A stretch of 5,830 bases of DNA, taken from positions 1 through 5,830 of the forward strand of contig JAHFFQ010000096.1 in assembly GCA_023247875.1 (NCBI GenBank), given 5' to 3'. The notes beneath the pieces are model-generated. The model was not told where the DNA came from and did not search any database. It saw only the letters and a program-made list of their open reading frames with translations. Position numbers and translations under genes: made by a program. Shown here one piece after another: positions 1 through 5,830 of this stretch; the stretch's first letter is position 1, and each line of letters begins with the position of its first letter. Source of the DNA: Candidatus Omnitrophota bacterium (lineage in GTDB: Bacteria > Omnitrophota > Gorgyraeia > Gygaellales > Profunditerraquicolaceae).

Positions 1-150
1 TATAACGCCCTCGGTGTTCCTATTGCCGCTGGCCTGCTTTATCCTGTTTTTGGATTGCTTTTAAACCCGATGATCTCCGGAGCGGCGATGAGCTTCAGTT
101 CGGTTTCCGTTATCGGCAATGCATTAAGGTTACGTAATTTAAGGCTTTGA
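1..150 (+). CDS. copA: Cu+-transporting P1B-type ATPase, C-terminal end (partial)
   Basis: Frame 1 is open from the window edge to the TGA at 148-150 and gives the last 49 residues of a heavy-metal P-type ATPase; the 5' part lies outside the window. Residues 1-2 are the YN pair of the penultimate core helix, and residues 30-34 read M-S-F-S-S, the last-helix motif. In Cu+ ATPases (P1B-1 subgroup) these motifs, together with CPC in an earlier helix, form the transmembrane copper sites. The run between them ([11 protein letters not shown], then NPMISGAAM) is typical of CopA. The protein ends in a short basic tail (ALRLRNLRL), also usual for the family. It would export monovalent copper (or silver) across the inner membrane. 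Only 19 bp separate it from lgt, so co-transcription is likely. Family assignment is firm; metal specificity is inferred from the two visible motifs only. Confidence 0.9.
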   Translation, partial: YNALGVPIAAGLLYPVFGLLLNPMISGAAMSFSSVSVIGNALRLRNLRL

Positions 151-157
151 CAGGAAA

Positions 158-162
158 AAGGA
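158..162 (+). promoter_or_regulatory. Ribosome binding site of lgt
   Basis: AAGGA lies 7 nt upstream of the ATG at 170, inside the 19-bp gap after the copper ATPase stop. This supports the chosen lgt start and shows that this genome uses Shine-Dalgarno signals at some genes, in contrast to the regulator gene at 1065. Confidence 0.7.
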
Positions 163-169
163 CCTTAAG

Positions 170-1012
170 ATGAATGAATTTGTCAGCTGGTGGAAGCATC
201 TCCCTGAACATCTCAGCCCTGTTTTCTTTAAAATAGGGGTGATCGAGGTGCATTATTACGGCCTTATGTACCTGCTTGCTTTTCTCACCGTATATGCGCT
301 TGTTTTGTTCAGGCTAAAAACAGAAAATACCGGATTCAGGAAGGATGTAATAGAAAATTATTTCTTCTGGCTGGTTTTCGCGGTGATCATCGGCGGAAGG
401 CTGGGGTATGTCCTATTTTATAATTTGCCATATTACTTAAAACATCCTTGGGAGACGATCCTGCCGTTTGATATCGGTAACGGATTCCAATATACGGGGC
501 TTTATGGGATGAGTTACCACGGCGCGCTCATAGCGATAATTATCGCGACAGTGGTTTTTTGCCGCAGGCATAAGCTTGATTTCTGGCTGCTCTCTGATTT
601 ATTATCCCCGGTTGTGCCTTTAGGGTATACCTTCGGCAGGATAGGAAATTTTATTAACGGTGAGCTTTACGGGCGCGTCACTTCAGTGACATGGGGGATG
701 TATTTTCCTTTGGATCCAACCGGACAATTGCGGCATCCCTCACAGCTTTACGAAGCGTTATTCGAGGGGGTACTTCTTTTTATTATCCTTTGGAGTTTGC
801 GTAAAAAAATAAGGATTTCCGGCTGCCTTTTTTCTTTATACCTTATCGGCTACGGGGCAATAAGATTTTTGCTTGAGTTTTTCCGTCAGCCGGACAGACA
901 GTTAGGATTCATATTCGGGCCATTTACCATGGGACAGATCCTGTGTTTGGCCATGATCTTATCAGGGTTAGCGATCCTTCTGGCAAGGCTCTCAATTTCC
1001 TCCCGGCATTAA
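170..1012 (+). CDS. lgt: Phosphatidylglycerol--prolipoprotein diacylglyceryl transferase
   Basis: This inner-membrane enzyme transfers a diacylglyceryl group from phosphatidylglycerol to the lipobox cysteine of prolipoproteins, the first step of bacterial lipoprotein maturation before LspA cleavage. The 280-residue product is close to the E. coli length (about 291). The family signature GRIGNFINGELYG is complete at residues 156-168; it contains the Arg157 and Glu165 equivalents of residues important in E. coli Lgt. Other conserved blocks are YYGLMY (29-34), YHGAL (116-120, with the key His117), HPSQLYEA (189-196) and EFFRQPD (236-242, with Arg239). Several hydrophobic spans fit the expected polytopic fold: about 30-48, 66-85, 117-131, 198-210, 218-236 and 254-272. 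The ATG is supported by AAGGA 7 nt upstream. It closely follows the copper ATPase gene and is separated from the efflux operon by a promoter. No catalytic position appears lost. Confidence 0.97.
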   Translation: MNEFVSWWKHLPEHLSPVFFKIGVIEVHYYGLMYLLAFLTVYALVLFRLKTENTGFRKDVIENYFFWLVFAVIIGGRLGYVLFYNLPYYLKHPWETILPFDIGNGFQYTGLYGMSYHGALIAIIIATVVFCRRHKLDFWLLSDLLSPVVPLGYTFGRIGNFINGELYGRVTSVTWGMYFPLDPTGQLRHPSQLYEALFEGVLLFIILWSLRKKIRISGCLFSLYLIGYGAIRFLLEFFRQPDRQLGFIFGPFTMGQILCLAMILSGLAILLARLSISSRH

Positions 1013-1029
1013 TTAACCAAAGATTTTAC

Positions 1030-1058
1030 TTGCAAAATTCCCCAAAATATCCTATAAT
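1030..1058 (+). promoter_or_regulatory. Sigma70-type promoter of the efflux operon
   Basis: The -35 element is TTGCAA at 1030-1035 (4 of 6 consensus bases) and the -10 element is TATAAT at 1053-1058 (6 of 6), with an ideal 17-bp spacer. It is the only sizeable intergenic gap in the window and precedes the regulator of the operon, as expected. Transcription should start about 6-7 bp after the -10 box, at about 1065, which is the A of the regulator's first ATG. No RNA evidence is available; the call rests on match and placement. Confidence 0.75.
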
Positions 1059-1062
1059 TTAA

Positions 1063-1101
1063 TTATGAATGTAAATTCATTAATTGAAGATAAATTCATT
1101 A
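1063..1101 (+). promoter_or_regulatory. Candidate TetR-family operator (inverted and direct repeats)
   Basis: ATGAAT (1065-1070), 4 bp, then ATTCAT (1075-1080) is a perfect inverted repeat centred at 1072/1073. With one extra T on the right arm it extends to AATT on each side. The 11-mer TAAATTCATTA occurs twice as an exact direct repeat, at 1072-1082 and 1091-1101, and an inverted copy with 9 of 11 matches lies at 1063-1073. The cluster sits on the predicted transcription start, where a bound repressor would block initiation. TetR-family proteins commonly bind palindromes next to their own genes. Binding is inferred, and the AT-rich composition makes chance repeats more likely. Confidence 0.5.
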
Positions 1102-1733
1102 CGGAGAATCCCGAGCTATCCTTGAGCCGCAGGGAGAGGGATAGGTTATTGCGCCGCAGGGATATCTTGAGGGCGGCGGAGCATGTGTTTGCCTTGAAGG
1201 GTTATTATGAAGCAACCATGCAGGATATCGCTAAGGAGGCACAATATGCCACCGGCACCGTCTATTTGTATTTTAAGGATAAAGAAGCGCTTTATTTCTC
1301 GCTGGTTGAGCATAAATACAGGGACCTTCTGGCCATTTTAAGGGAGCGGACTTCAAGAGCCCAGGGGGCTAAGCAGAAGCTTGAAATATTTGTTCAAGAG
1401 AAGCTGTCATTCTTTGAGCGGAACCAGGATTTTTTCCGCATATTTGTTTCGGAAGGGAATAAAAGCCAGTCAATAAAGGTAGGCAGGTTTCATAAGCTCT
1501 CCGTGATCAAACAGCACCGGGAGTTTGTTGCTGAACTAGTTAAGCTCGGACAGGAGGAGCGCCTGATCAGGAGTGATTTCAGCCCTAAACAAATAGCGGA
1601 TATCCTTATTCCCATTTTTATGTCGGTAGTTTTTAACTGGCTCAAAGAGGAATCTAAAGGCGCCAGGAACTTAAGCCGGATGTCCGGTTTTATCCTGGAG
1701 ATGTTCTTGAACGGGGCGGGAAAGAATAAATGA
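1065..1733 (+). CDS. TetR/AcrR-family transcriptional regulator
   Basis: A 222-residue one-component regulator, a usual length for the family. The TetR_N DNA-binding domain spans about residues 32-78: helix 1 (RDILRAAEHVFALKGY), helix 2 (TMQDIAKEA, 51-59), the recognition helix around ATGTVYLYF (62-70), then KDKEALY. The rest (about 80-215) is a helical ligand-binding and dimerisation domain with no recognisable ligand specificity. Upstream of helix 1 is an unusually long, Arg-rich tail (SRRERDRLLRRR, 21-32). The ATG at 1065 has no Shine-Dalgarno sequence and coincides with the predicted transcription start. TTG at 1149 (codon 29) is an alternative start preceded by AGGGAGAGGG (1131-1140). 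The gene heads the efflux operon and overlaps the outer-membrane channel gene by 4 bp, so it most likely represses the pump and itself until an inducer binds. The family is certain; target and inducer are inferred or unknown. Confidence 0.93.
   Translation: MNVNSLIEDKFITENPELSLSRRERDRLLRRRDILRAAEHVFALKGYYEATMQDIAKEAQYATGTVYLYFKDKEALYFSLVEHKYRDLLAILRERTSRAQGAKQKLEIFVQEKLSFFERNQDFFRIFVSEGNKSQSIKVGRFHKLSVIKQHREFVAELVKLGQEERLIRSDFSPKQIADILIPIFMSVVFNWLKEESKGARNLSRMSGFILEMFLNGAGKNK
1131..1140 (+). promoter_or_regulatory. Possible internal ribosome binding site for an alternative TTG start
   Basis: The purine run AGGGAGAGGG lies 8 nt before an in-frame TTG at 1149-1151. Starting there would drop the first 28 residues and leave 3 residues before helix 1 of the DNA-binding domain. 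The run also encodes the Arg-rich tail, so it may be incidental. Confidence 0.3.
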
Positions 1734-3013
1734 GATTAAAATTCATCTTGCTCGTATCGGTTATTTTTTTAGCCGGATCTTTCAATAATATCTGCGCGGC
1801 CGAAGAAATCCTTACTTGGCAGGAGTGCATCGGGGAGGCAGCCAAAAATCATCCGGATCTGATCGCAGCAGTTGAGGAAATAAAACAATCTCAAGCCGGC
1901 AAGAGCATTGCCGCCAGTACTCTTTTCCCTCAAGTCAACGCTAACGCGAACGCATCAAGAACCAGGAGTGCTGCCGATAGCGCGCCCGGGGTCACCACCG
2001 ACAGCTATACCTATGGAGTAAGCGCGACTCAATTGATATTTGACGGGACCAAGACAATCCAGGATGTAAAGGCCGCTTCAGAGAACATTAAGGCTTCGCA
2101 GCAGAACTTCAGGTTCACATCTACCCAGGTCAGGCTGAATTTACGCACCGCGTTTATCAGCCTGCTCCAGGCCCAGGAATTAATCAGGGTTACGGAGGAT
2201 ATTATTAAGATCCGTAGGTCTAACCTGGAGCTGATAACCTTGCGTTATGAATCAGGCCTTGAGCATCGCGGGGCATTGTTGACCGCGGAAGCAAATTTAG
2301 CCCAGGCCGATTTTCAGCTCAGCCAGGCAAAAAGAGATATCAGGCTTGCTCAAAGGCAGTTAACTAAAGAGATGGGGAGAAAGGAATTTACTCCAATGAT
2401 GGTAAAGGGTGATTTCAAGGTTACGGATCCGGCAAAGGATGAACCGGACCTGGAATCTTTAGTCAAGAATAACCCATCGCTGCAGCAGCTTATCGCCCAG
2501 AAAAATTCCGCGGAGTTCAGCTTAAGGTCCGCTTATGCCAATTTTTCCCCCACGCTAACCGGCGCCGCAGGCGCCAATAAAGCAGGTACCCACTGGACGC
2601 CACGGGGGGATAACTGGAACATGGGCCTTGCTTTATCAATGCCAATATTTGAAGGAGGATTAAGGCTGGCGCAGGTATCCCAGGCCCAGGGCCTGTTGAA
2701 TCAACTTAAGGAGAATGAAAGAAGCACCAGGGACGGTTTGATCGTCAGCCTGGCCAGGACCTGGGCGGCTTTACAGGATGCGATTGAAACAGTGGGCGTC
2801 GAATACAAAAACCTTATTGCTACCGAGGAGCGTTCAAAAATTGCCGAAGCAGAATACGCGACAGGTTTTATTACCTACGATAACTGGACGATCATTGAGG
2901 ATAATCTGGTGCAGGCCAAAACTGCCTATTTAAACGCCCAGGCTAATGCTTTGCTGGCTGAGGCGAATTGGATCCAGGCGAAAGGAGAGACTTTGGAATA
3001 TGCGCAAAATTAA
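1730..3013 (+). CDS. TolC-family outer-membrane efflux protein
   Basis: The 427-residue product has a Sec signal peptide: basic MRLK, a hydrophobic core to about residue 16, and probable cleavage near A23/A24 before EEILTW. The mature part shows the two-fold OEP repeat of TolC. Repeat 1 (about 29-215) contains the strand segment YGVSATQLIFDG (95-106) and the helix motif LRYESGLEHRGALLTAEANL (171-190). Repeat 2 (about 238-418) contains the equivalent GLALSMPIFEGG (299-310) and AEYATGFITYDNW through the following long helix (374-416). It should form a trimeric outer-membrane barrel with a periplasmic helical tunnel, the exit duct of the pump. It lacks the long C-terminal tail of E. coli TolC (493 residues in precursor form). 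Its ATG overlaps the regulator stop as ATGA; the preceding GGGAAAG is a weak ribosome site, so translational coupling is likely. No lipobox surrounds C22, so it is probably not a lipoprotein. Confidence 0.95.
   Translation: MRLKFILLVSVIFLAGSFNNICAAEEILTWQECIGEAAKNHPDLIAAVEEIKQSQAGKSIAASTLFPQVNANANASRTRSAADSAPGVTTDSYTYGVSATQLIFDGTKTIQDVKAASENIKASQQNFRFTSTQVRLNLRTAFISLLQAQELIRVTEDIIKIRRSNLELITLRYESGLEHRGALLTAEANLAQADFQLSQAKRDIRLAQRQLTKEMGRKEFTPMMVKGDFKVTDPAKDEPDLESLVKNNPSLQQLIAQKNSAEFSLRSAYANFSPTLTGAAGANKAGTHWTPRGDNWNMGLALSMPIFEGGLRLAQVSQAQGLLNQLKENERSTRDGLIVSLARTWAALQDAIETVGVEYKNLIATEERSKIAEAEYATGFITYDNWTIIEDNLVQAKTAYLNAQANALLAEANWIQAKGETLEYAQN
2981..2989 (+). promoter_or_regulatory. Ribosome binding site that sets the adaptor start
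   Basis: AAAGGAGAG, inside the end of the channel gene, has its GGAGAG 10 nt before the ATG at 3000. The open frame also has an ATG at 2946, but the residues it adds are hydrophilic, Arg-rich and lie ahead of the membrane anchor. This site therefore favours 3000. Confidence 0.65.
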
Positions 3014-3977
3014 ATCAAAAATAATCTTCGGGGTATTGGTTTTATTGGCTGTTTCCGTGTTTGTCATGATCAAGGCTAAAGGTAAGGGCCAAAGCAATGA
3101 AATCGTTAGGGAGATCACTCCGGCCATAGGGGTGATCCAGGCCTATATTTCCACGACGGGCACAGTCCTGCCTAAGAACCGCCTTGAGGTCAAGCCGCCG
3201 GTAAATGGCCGTATTGAAAGTATTCTCGTGCAGGAGGGCCAGAAGGTTAAGCTTGGAGAGCCCTTAGCCTGGATGAGCTCTACCGAAAGGGCCGCACTTC
3301 TCGATGCTGCGCAGGGACAGGGGGAAGAGGTATTAAAATATTGGAAAGGGGTTTATAAGGCTATCGCGTTGTTGGCGCCGATCAACGGAGAGGTCATCGT
3401 GGCTACTACTCAACCGGGGCAAACCGTTACAACGGCTGAGGCGGTGATCGTTCTATCTGATCATCTCATTGCCCGCGCCCAGGTAGATGAGACTGATATC
3501 GGAAAAGTAAAGCTAGGCCAGAAAGCGGTAATCATTATCGACGCCTATCCGGACGATAAGATTAATGCGGCTGTCGAGCATGTATATTACGAATCCAAGA
3601 CCGTTAACAACGTAACTATTTATGAGGTTGATCTGGTTCCGGAGAAGGTCCCGCCATTCTTCCGCTCCGGCATGAACGCAACGATAGATTTTGTCGAGCA
3701 GAGCAGGGAAAATGCCCTGCTTCTTCCGGTTGAGGCGGTGCATAAAGATAAGGAGGGGGATTTCGTTCTGTTAAAAAAGGACGGCCAGGACCAAGAAACG
3801 CGGCAGCCCGTGGAGCTTGGCATCACCGACGATAAGAACGTGGAGATACTCTCGGGAATAAATGCAAAGGATGTGGTAGTAGTAAAGGATAAGAAATTTG
3901 TCCTTCCTGCCAGTGATGTGGGAAATAGCCCTTTTACGCCGTTCGGCCAGAGAAGAAACAGCGGCAGCAAAAAATAG
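3000..3977 (+). CDS. MacA/HlyD-type periplasmic adaptor (membrane-fusion protein)
   Basis: The 325-residue product is anchored in the inner membrane by an N-terminal segment (about 8-24) after a basic MRKIKSK start. The order is that of membrane-fusion proteins. A first lipoyl-like half (about 63-92, PPVNGRIESILVQEGQKV) is followed by a helical hairpin (about 95-121) and a second lipoyl half (about 123-153, LLAPINGEVI and QPGQTV). Then come a beta-barrel domain (about 155-232, QVDETDIGKVKLGQ to FRSGMNATI) and a membrane-proximal domain (about 238-302). It would bridge the MacB-like ABC protein and the TolC-like channel. The hairpin is only about 27 residues, much shorter than the long coiled coil of E. 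coli MacA or AcrA, and the TolC-contact pattern R-x3-L-x6-S is not seen there. The C-terminus is a Pro/Gly/basic tail (PFTPFGQRRN). It overlaps the channel gene by 14 bp and ends 11 bp before the ABC gene. The exact subfamily is uncertain. Confidence 0.92.
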   Translation: MRKIKSKIIFGVLVLLAVSVFVMIKAKGKGQSNEIVREITPAIGVIQAYISTTGTVLPKNRLEVKPPVNGRIESILVQEGQKVKLGEPLAWMSSTERAALLDAAQGQGEEVLKYWKGVYKAIALLAPINGEVIVATTQPGQTVTTAEAVIVLSDHLIARAQVDETDIGKVKLGQKAVIIIDAYPDDKINAAVEHVYYESKTVNNVTIYEVDLVPEKVPPFFRSGMNATIDFVEQSRENALLLPVEAVHKDKEGDFVLLKKDGQDQETRQPVELGITDDKNVEILSGINAKDVVVVKDKKFVLPASDVGNSPFTPFGQRRNSGSKK

Positions 3978-3988
3978 GTTTAAGATAA

Positions 3989-5830
3989 ATGATCGAGATA
4001 AAGAATATATCCAAAACATACCAGATGGGCAAGGTCCAGGTAAAGGCCCTATCCGACGTCTCCCTGAAGATCGACAGCGGGGAATTCGTGGCGATTATGG
4101 GCGCATCCGGGTCCGGCAAGTCTACGCTAATGCATATCCTGGGTTTACTTGACAGGCCGGACTCAGGCTCTTATTATCTGGGCGGTAAAGAGATTACCAG
4201 GCTTTCCGACGAAGAGTTGGCTACCCTAAGAAACAGGATTATTGGTTTTGTTTTCCAGCAGTTCCATCTATTGCCCCGGATGACTGCTCTGGAAAATGCT
4301 GAATTGCCTTTAATTTATGCCGGTAAAAGACATTTAAAGGAGAGGGCAAAACAAGAGATTGCCGAAGTAGGTTTAGAAGACAGAATGCTGCATCGGCCCA
4401 ACGAGATGTCCGGGGGCCAACAGCAGAGGGTGGCGATTGCCCGTTCACTGGTTAACGAGCCCTTGATCATATTTGCCGATGAACCTACGGGTAACCTTGA
4501 TTCAAAAAGTAAAGTAGAAATAATTAATATATTACAAAAGCTTAACCAAAAAGGCAAAACTATTGTTATCGTAACTCATGAACAAGAGGTGGCGGCAAGT
4601 TGCCGCCGGATTATCCAGATGCGCGACGGAGTGATTATTTCTGATAAGCGCATGCAGGAAGAAAGAAAAATAACCGAAGTAATTTCCATCGAAGACAGCC
4701 TGGTAAATAGTATCCTCTCAAAGCCGCATAAGGCCTCCGGAGAAACTAAATTTTTAGATTATTTGCGTCAAGCGGTATCAGCGATGCTCTCGCATAAAAT
4801 GCGTTCAGTCCTGTCCATCCTGGGAATATTAATCGGAGTTACTGCGGTTATTGCGATGTTGGCGTTGGGCCAGGGGGCTAAAGAGGCGATTGAAAAACAA
4901 TTAGCATCCCTGGGCTCCAATCTTTTAGTGGTCAGGCCGGGTTCTTCAAAGCTGCACGGAGTGGCAATGGAAGCAGGTACAGTGACGCGTTTTACGCTTG
5001 CGGATGTTGCCGCTATTGCCAGGCTTTCTGGCGTGGTAAAGAGCGTCAGCCCTTCGGTGAGCGGAAGAGGCCAGATGGTCTATGGAAATAATAATTGGAA
5101 TACGCAAGTTGAAGGCGTGGGGATTGATTATCCTTCAATTCGCGCGGCATATCCGGCAGTAGGGAGATTTTTTACCGAAAGTGAAATCAAGATGCGGGAG
5201 AAAGTTGTGTTGCTGGGCACAACAGTAGTTAAAGAATTATTTAAAGAGGAAAATCCTATCGGCCAAACGATCAAAATAAACCTTCTTAATTTTAAGGTAA
5301 TCGGTATTTTGCCGGCTAAGGGGGCCAATGCCTTTCATGATCAGGATGATACAGCGGTTATCCCGATTACTACGGCGATGTTCCGCGTTTTTGGAAAAGA
5401 ATACGTTGATACTATTTACGCGGAGGCAAAAAGCCCGGATTCCATTGACGCGGCGCAAGAGGCCTTATCTGAATTGATCATCAGGCAACACCGGCTTAGC
5501 CCTAAAGATGCAGAGGATTCATTTCAAATCCGGAATATGGCGGATATTAAGAAAACCCTGGAAACTACGACCAACACCATGTCTTTGTTATTGGGGGCGA
5601 TTGCAGGTATATCGCTTTTAGTCGGTGGTATCGGTATTATGAATATCATGCTTGTTTCGGTAACTGAACGTACACGCGAGATCGGCCTGCGCAAGGCAAT
5701 TGGCGCAACCAATAAGGATATTATGGTGCAGTTTCTCATTGAAGCGATGCTGATGTCTTTTCTTGGCGGGATTTTTGGCGTACTTTTAGGCTGGGGCATC
5801 GCAACCTTAATTACTGTTTTTGCCGGCTGG
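3989..5830 (+). CDS. macB: MacB-type ABC transporter, ATPase-permease fusion (3' truncated)
   Basis: The frame stays open from the ATG at 3989 to the window edge, giving 614 residues; MacB proteins are usually about 650, so roughly 40 residues, including the last membrane helix, are missing. The N-terminal ATPase has Walker A GASGSGKS (38-45), Q-loop Gln90, signature SGGQQQR (141-147), Walker B LIIFADEPT (159-167), D-loop NLDS (169-172) and H-loop His197, all intact. A linker (about 220-262) leads to TM1 (about 273-295). A large periplasmic MacB_PCD domain follows (about 300-525), then TM2 (about 531-557), the coupling segment ERTREIGLRKAIGAT (560-574) and TM3 (about 586-610). MacB proteins act as dimers in mechanotransmission: ATP cycling drives substrate from the periplasm through the TolC channel rather than across the inner membrane. 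Known substrates include macrolides, peptides and lipid-like molecules; this one's is unknown. Ribosome site is weak (AGG about 10 nt upstream), suggesting coupling to the adaptor gene. Confidence 0.95.
   Translation, partial: MIEIKNISKTYQMGKVQVKALSDVSLKIDSGEFVAIMGASGSGKSTLMHILGLLDRPDSGSYYLGGKEITRLSDEELATLRNRIIGFVFQQFHLLPRMTALENAELPLIYAGKRHLKERAKQEIAEVGLEDRMLHRPNEMSGGQQQRVAIARSLVNEPLIIFADEPTGNLDSKSKVEIINILQKLNQKGKTIVIVTHEQEVAASCRRIIQMRDGVIISDKRMQEERKITEVISIEDSLVNSILSKPHKASGETKFLDYLRQAVSAMLSHKMRSVLSILGILIGVTAVIAMLALGQGAKEAIEKQLASLGSNLLVVRPGSSKLHGVAMEAGTVTRFTLADVAAIARLSGVVKSVSPSVSGRGQMVYGNNNWNTQVEGVGIDYPSIRAAYPAVGRFFTESEIKMREKVVLLGTTVVKELFKEENPIGQTIKINLLNFKVIGILPAKGANAFHDQDDTAVIPITTAMFRVFGKEYVDTIYAEAKSPDSIDAAQEALSELIIRQHRLSPKDAEDSFQIRNMADIKKTLETTTNTMSLLLGAIAGISLLVGGIGIMNIMLVSVTERTREIGLRKAIGATNKDIMVQFLIEAMLMSFLGGIFGVLLGWGIATLITVFAGW

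Noticed and set aside
677..690. Perfect inverted repeat GTCACT-TC-AGTGAC inside lgt
   Set aside because: Short, with a 2-nt centre, within conserved coding sequence and away from any gene start; chance is an adequate explanation.
1013..1052. Possible transcription terminator after lgt
   Set aside because: No GC-rich stem followed by a T-run could be found; the segment is simply AT-rich and contains the promoter, so read-through from lgt remains possible.
1784..1796. Possible lipobox at C22 of the channel protein, considered because of the nearby lgt
   Set aside because: The residues before the cysteine are Asn-Asn-Ile, which does not match the lipobox; an ordinary signal peptidase I site after A23/A24 fits better.
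2561..2575. GGCGCC-GCA-GGCGCC repeat inside the channel gene
   Set aside because: Produced by consecutive Gly/Ala codons; GGCGCC is itself palindromic, so the apparent hairpin needs no special explanation.
2946..2999. Upstream ATG that would extend the adaptor by 18 residues
   Set aside because: The extension is Arg-rich, overlaps the channel gene further, and the good ribosome site at 2981-2989 is correctly placed for the ATG at 3000, just before the basic residues and membrane anchor.
3620..3970. Minus-strand open frame of 116 codons opposite the adaptor gene
   Set aside because: It lies wholly antisense to a well-conserved adaptor gene, shows no recognisable domain, and has a Ser/Phe-rich composition typical of a shadow frame.
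3898..4152. Plus-strand 84-codon frame bridging the adaptor and ABC genes
   Set aside because: It overlaps conserved coding sequence of both genes in another frame, including Walker A, and has no domain features.
5524..5799. Minus-strand open frame of 91 codons opposite the ABC gene
   Set aside because: It is antisense to the conserved membrane-helix and coupling region of the MacB-like protein; its Ile/Pro/Ser-rich product resembles no family I know.

Overview
The window reads as ordinary chromosome from a Gram-negative (diderm) bacterium. It carries an outer-membrane factor of the TolC family, a lipoprotein-processing enzyme and a periplasmic adaptor. Base composition looks mid-range (roughly mid-forties percent GC by eye), with frequent AGG arginine codons and short or overlapping gene junctions. 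An uncultivated diderm lineage such as Omnitrophota would fit, but that placement is a low-confidence guess from general impression. All genes lie on the + strand.

Left part (1-1012): the last 49 codons of a Cu+-type P1B ATPase (CopA family), identified by its YN and M-S-F-S-S metal-site motifs. After 19 bp comes a complete lgt gene (prolipoprotein diacylglyceryl transferase) with the full family signature. The two are probably co-transcribed.

Middle (1013-1101): the only real intergenic gap is 52 bp. It holds a very clear sigma70-type promoter (TTGCAA, 17-bp spacer, TATAAT). The -10 box ends only 6 bp before the ATG of the next gene, which suggests a leaderless transcript or a downstream start. 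A cluster of AT-rich inverted and direct repeats follows at once, and is a good candidate operator for the TetR-type repressor encoded there.

Right part (1065-5830): four tightly packed genes form a self-contained tripartite efflux cassette. These are a TetR-family regulator, a TolC-family outer-membrane channel (4-bp ATGA overlap), a MacA/HlyD-type membrane-fusion protein (14-bp overlap) and a MacB-type ABC transporter (11-bp gap), which is cut by the window edge after 614 codons. The ABC protein would hydrolyse ATP in the cytoplasm and work its periplasmic domain mechanically. The adaptor would link it to the outer-membrane channel, and the TetR protein would repress the operon until a ligand binds. 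The substrate cannot be deduced.

No RNA gene, mobile element, CRISPR array or convincing terminator was seen. I do not see a previously undescribed system. The points most worth a second look are the promoter/start arrangement of the regulator, its putative operator, and the unusually short helical hairpin of the adaptor protein.
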